From NCBI GenBank assembly GCA_965230345.1, contig CBDDKR010000002.1, forward strand, positions 3,100,001-3,164,000: a stretch of 64,000 bases of DNA, read 5' to 3'. This DNA comes from JADKBO01 sp965230345 (GTDB lineage Bacteria; Bacteroidota; Bacteroidia; Chitinophagales; Saprospiraceae). The notes beneath the pieces are model-generated. The model saw nothing but the letters and a program-made list of their open reading frames with translations, did no database searches and was not told the origin of the DNA. Below, in pieces: positions 61,708 to 64,000 of this stretch. How positions within the stretch are numbered: the first letter of the stretch is position 1; each line of letters opens with the position of its first letter. Both the position numbers and the translations under genes were made by a program.

Positions 61708-64000
61708 CTAGGAGAATCCCATCTTTCTTTTACTAATGGTGTTTTTCTTTTTTTGTTCAATCATGGTTGAAATATCTAATAATTTAATTCGCTTGAGCGC
61801 TTGTTTTTGAACAACAATTGTTTTAGATTGTACTACTCTAACATTTTGAATAGTAACTACGTCATTAACCAATTGACGAATGAATCGGGCATTTCCAAAA
61901 TACTTATCCTTGACTAAAACTTCATCTGTAATAATATCTTTGAATAATGCCTTAGCATCTTTATCCATGATATAGCCATGTTTATTTACTAAATATTGAC
62001 CGATGTCAAAAAGCTCTTCAGCTGAGTAATCATGAAAAACCAAACGTTTATCAAATCGAGATGCAAGTCCTGGGTTTGATTTTAAGAAAATCTCCATATT
62101 ATCTGGATAGCCTGCAGCAAAAACATAAAACTGGCCTTTGTCATCTTCCATTCGTTTAAGAATGGTTTGGATCGCTTCATTTCCATAGTTTCCTTGTAGA
62201 CCACTTCGATCATTCAATGAATAAGCTTCATCAATGAATAAAACGCCACCTTTGGCTTCGTCAATTTTATCAGAAGTTTTTATTGCTGTTTGTCCAACAA
62301 ACCCAGCAATCAATCCTTGTCTATCCGTTTCAACCAAATGTCCCCGCTCTAAAATGCCTAAAGCTTTATATATCTTGGCTAGAATTCTTGCTACTGTTGT
62401 TTTCCCAGTACCAGGATTACCTAATAGTAGGGTATGAAGGAAAAAATTGTTTGTTACCAATTTTCCAGTCATTCTATGGTATTGAACCACAGATACCATT
62501 TCATTGATCTGTTCTTTAATATGTTTTATGCCAATTAATTGATTTAATTCCTCTAATGATTCCTTAAGGAGGGATTGATCAATTGGAATTTCAATTCCTT
62601 CTTTGTGAAGAGTCGAATTTAATCTTTGAATATCCTTAAGCACAACTTTCTGAAGCGTTGTTTTAGAAAGCGATTGAGGATTCTTTCTAGCCATTATTCT
62701 TAGTCCCAAATTCAGCTTTACCTTATCTAATAAATCATGAACGAAACGTGCATTACCAAATGTTCGATCTCTAGATCGATAAGAATCAATGATCATCTTT
62801 TCAAATGCCTTAAGCGCAACATCCTGAAGAATTAAATGAATAGCTTCACACCGTTGCAAGGCAATTTGCATCAACTCATTGGGCGAATAATCTTGAAAGT
62901 GATAATATTGTTTGAATCTAGATTTCAGTCCAGGATTAGAATCCATAAAAGTTTCCATCTCTTTTGGATAACCGGCTACAAAAACCGCAAAATTTCTATT
63001 GCTATTTGAAAGTTCTTTTACAAGAATTTCGATGGCTTCTCTACCAAAATCCTTATTATCAGCATTAGATCTGGCTAATGAATAAGCTTCGTCTATAAAA
63101 AGGACACCGCCTTCAGCCTTTTTTATGGCCTCCTTCATTTTAGGTGCAGTTTGACCTATGAATTCTCCGATAAGATCTACTCTGTCCACTTCATGCACAT
63201 GTCCTTTTTTCAAAAGTCCCATTGAATGGTAAATCTTCCCCATTAAACGTGCAACGGTTGTTTTACCTGTTCCCGGATTGCCAGTAAATACAGAATGAAT
63301 ACTAATGGACTTATTCTCTGAGAATCCTTTAGATTCCCGCAATTTTAGAAACTTTAAATATTGGGCATGTTCATAGACTTGCTTTTTAACATCTTCTAGC
63401 CCTATTAGGTCATTTAAGCGAGCAAAAGCATCTTCAAAAGACTCAATTGATGTCTCCTGAGTAGGGGATAAGGTAATATCTTTATCGTAGTGCACAATTG
63501 TCTTGGGGATCCCTTCAATAAAATCATCACCTACTTCAAAATAGGAGGTAGCAAGTTTGGTATTCATAAAAACGACCTCGACTCTATATCTACCTTTTTC
63601 CCATGATCCCATATTGTTGGCACCAAAGCCTGCTATGACCTGAACTTCAGTTTTCTTGCTTGAAATTTTTACAAGCCTTGTTACTACAGTTTTCAGATCG
63701 CCTTGGTGATTGAAATACTTTATGAAGAATTCTCCAATCCATTCTTTCTTGAGGTTATTGATGATTTTTATTAAGGTAAAAATATAGCGACTATGATTCT
63801 GAGAAAAGGAGTGATATTCAGTTATGTTTTGTGAATTATTAATGCCTTCATACTCTCCTTCATAAAAGGTAATGGATTTTATATCAAGATACTCCTTTAT
63901 GTTTAAGTTGGATTTGGTTTCATAGACGTAAAATAATCTACTTCCAATCAATTGTCCATCAATGAATACTTGCCACTGGTACTTACCTTCTTTCCAAAAT
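61708..64000 (-). CDS. Tandem CbbX/SpoVK-type AAA+ ATPase, N-terminal end outside the window
   Basis: The frame runs through the right edge of the window, so the start lies beyond. Visible parts, from the N-terminal side: at least two beta-rich repeats built round WxxGxYxxxVxF (one at the edge, one SWEKGRYRVEVVF near 63590), then two complete CbbX-like AAA+ domains. Each has Walker A GNPGTGKTTVAR, Walker B GGVLFIDEAYSL and the pore-side FVGQT-type segment. Their Walker A motifs lie near 63270 and 62410. Relatives include rubisco-activase CbbX, SpoVK and the EccA ATPases of type VII secretion. The partner and substrate are unknown. Confidence 0.9.
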   Translation of the reverse strand, partial: FWKEGKYQWQVFIDGQLIGSRLFYVYETKSNLNIKEYLDIKSITFYEGEYEGINNSQNITEYHSFSQNHSRYIFTLIKIINNLKKEWIGEFFIKYFNHQGDLKTVVTRLVKISSKKTEVQVIAGFGANNMGSWEKGRYRVEVVFMNTKLATSYFEVGDDFIEGIPKTIVHYDKDITLSPTQETSIESFEDAFARLNDLIGLEDVKKQVYEHAQYLKFLKLRESKGFSENKSISIHSVFTGNPGTGKTTVARLMGKIYHSMGLLKKGHVHEVDRVDLIGEFIGQTAPKMKEAIKKAEGGVLFIDEAYSLARSNADNKDFGREAIEILVKELSNSNRNFAVFVAGYPKEMETFMDSNPGLKSRFKQYYHFQDYSPNELMQIALQRCEAIHLILQDVALKAFEKMIIDSYRSRDRTFGNARFVHDLLDKVKLNLGLRIMARKNPQSLSKTTLQKVVLKDIQRLNSTLHKEGIEIPIDQSLLKESLEELNQLIGIKHIKEQINEMVSVVQYHRMTGKLVTNNFFLHTLLLGNPGTGKTTVARILAKIYKALGILERGHLVETDRQGLIAGFVGQTAIKTSDKIDEAKGGVLFIDEAYSLNDRSGLQGNYGNEAIQTILKRMEDDKGQFYVFAAGYPDNMEIFLKSNPGLASRFDKRLVFHDYSAEELFDIGQYLVNKHGYIMDKDAKALFKDIITDEVLVKDKYFGNARFIRQLVNDVVTIQNVRVVQSKTIVVQKQALKRIKLLDISTMIEQKKKNTISKRKMGFS

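Overview
The window is a stretch of AT-rich chromosome from a Bacteroidota bacterium, most likely a member of the Saprospiria or a close relative. The support is as follows. There are three type IX secretion (T9SS) cargo proteins with C-terminal sorting domains (one type A, two gliding-motility-type, type B). There are SusC-like TonB receptors with an N-terminal carboxypeptidase-regulatory-like domain, a DUF4249 lipoprotein and lipoproteins with short lipoboxes. Promoters follow the Bacteroidota consensus (TTG, about 19-21 bases, TAnnTTTG). There is no phage, insertion sequence, integrase or CRISPR array; this is ordinary core and envelope chromosome with interesting small elements between the genes.

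Layout. 1-1450: end of a T9SS cargo gene, tRNA-Ser and tRNA-Pro with their own promoter and terminator, and a Crp-like regulator. 1868-10941: a tripartite RND efflux operon whose outer-membrane TolC component carries an extra N-terminal substrate-binding-like domain, then a potassium channel and a SulP anion permease. 11021-13925: a small cysteine protein and a TonB receptor carrying the CxxxM/HxM copper site of OprC/NosA. 14120-23252: a nucleotidyltransferase, thrS, a 46-residue membrane microprotein, purM, a beta-barrel protein, waaA, and a tatC-(membrane protein)-purC operon. 23253-35127: a 705-bp spacer with a palindromic repeat, small envelope genes, a TPP riboswitch in front of a TonB receptor, a histone-deacetylase-family hydrolase and a 1714-residue T9SS protein with five modules spaced almost exactly 77 residues apart. 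35513-42486: the translationally coupled lysS-plsC-folC block, aroK, yajC, a PhoD-type phosphatase and a NamZ-type muramidase.

42546-48555: a second, shorter copy of the palindromic repeat, then an ompH-trmD-FKBP-dipeptidase cluster, two tandem 34- and 36-residue microproteins sharing a C-terminal signature (PQGKE, aromatic, acidic, any residue, WLGV), and a coiled-coil/helix-hairpin-helix protein with an OmpA partner. 48966-55717: fbp, a phosphoglycerate-dehydrogenase-like gene, tRNA-Arg, a Bax-inhibitor-1 protein, and mutS2-rimO. 55885-64000: a second large T9SS protein, a DUF4249 lipoprotein, a GldM-C-like secreted protein, msrB, and a tandem CbbX-type AAA+ ATPase that runs off the window.

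Most interesting candidates: the tandem WLGV microproteins (46211-46508), the 46-residue membrane microprotein (17303-17443), the TIR-bearing palindromic repeat (23329-23491 and 42546-42605), and the substrate-binding/TolC fusion (1868-4222). All calls rest on reading motifs, architecture and context; no database search was run.
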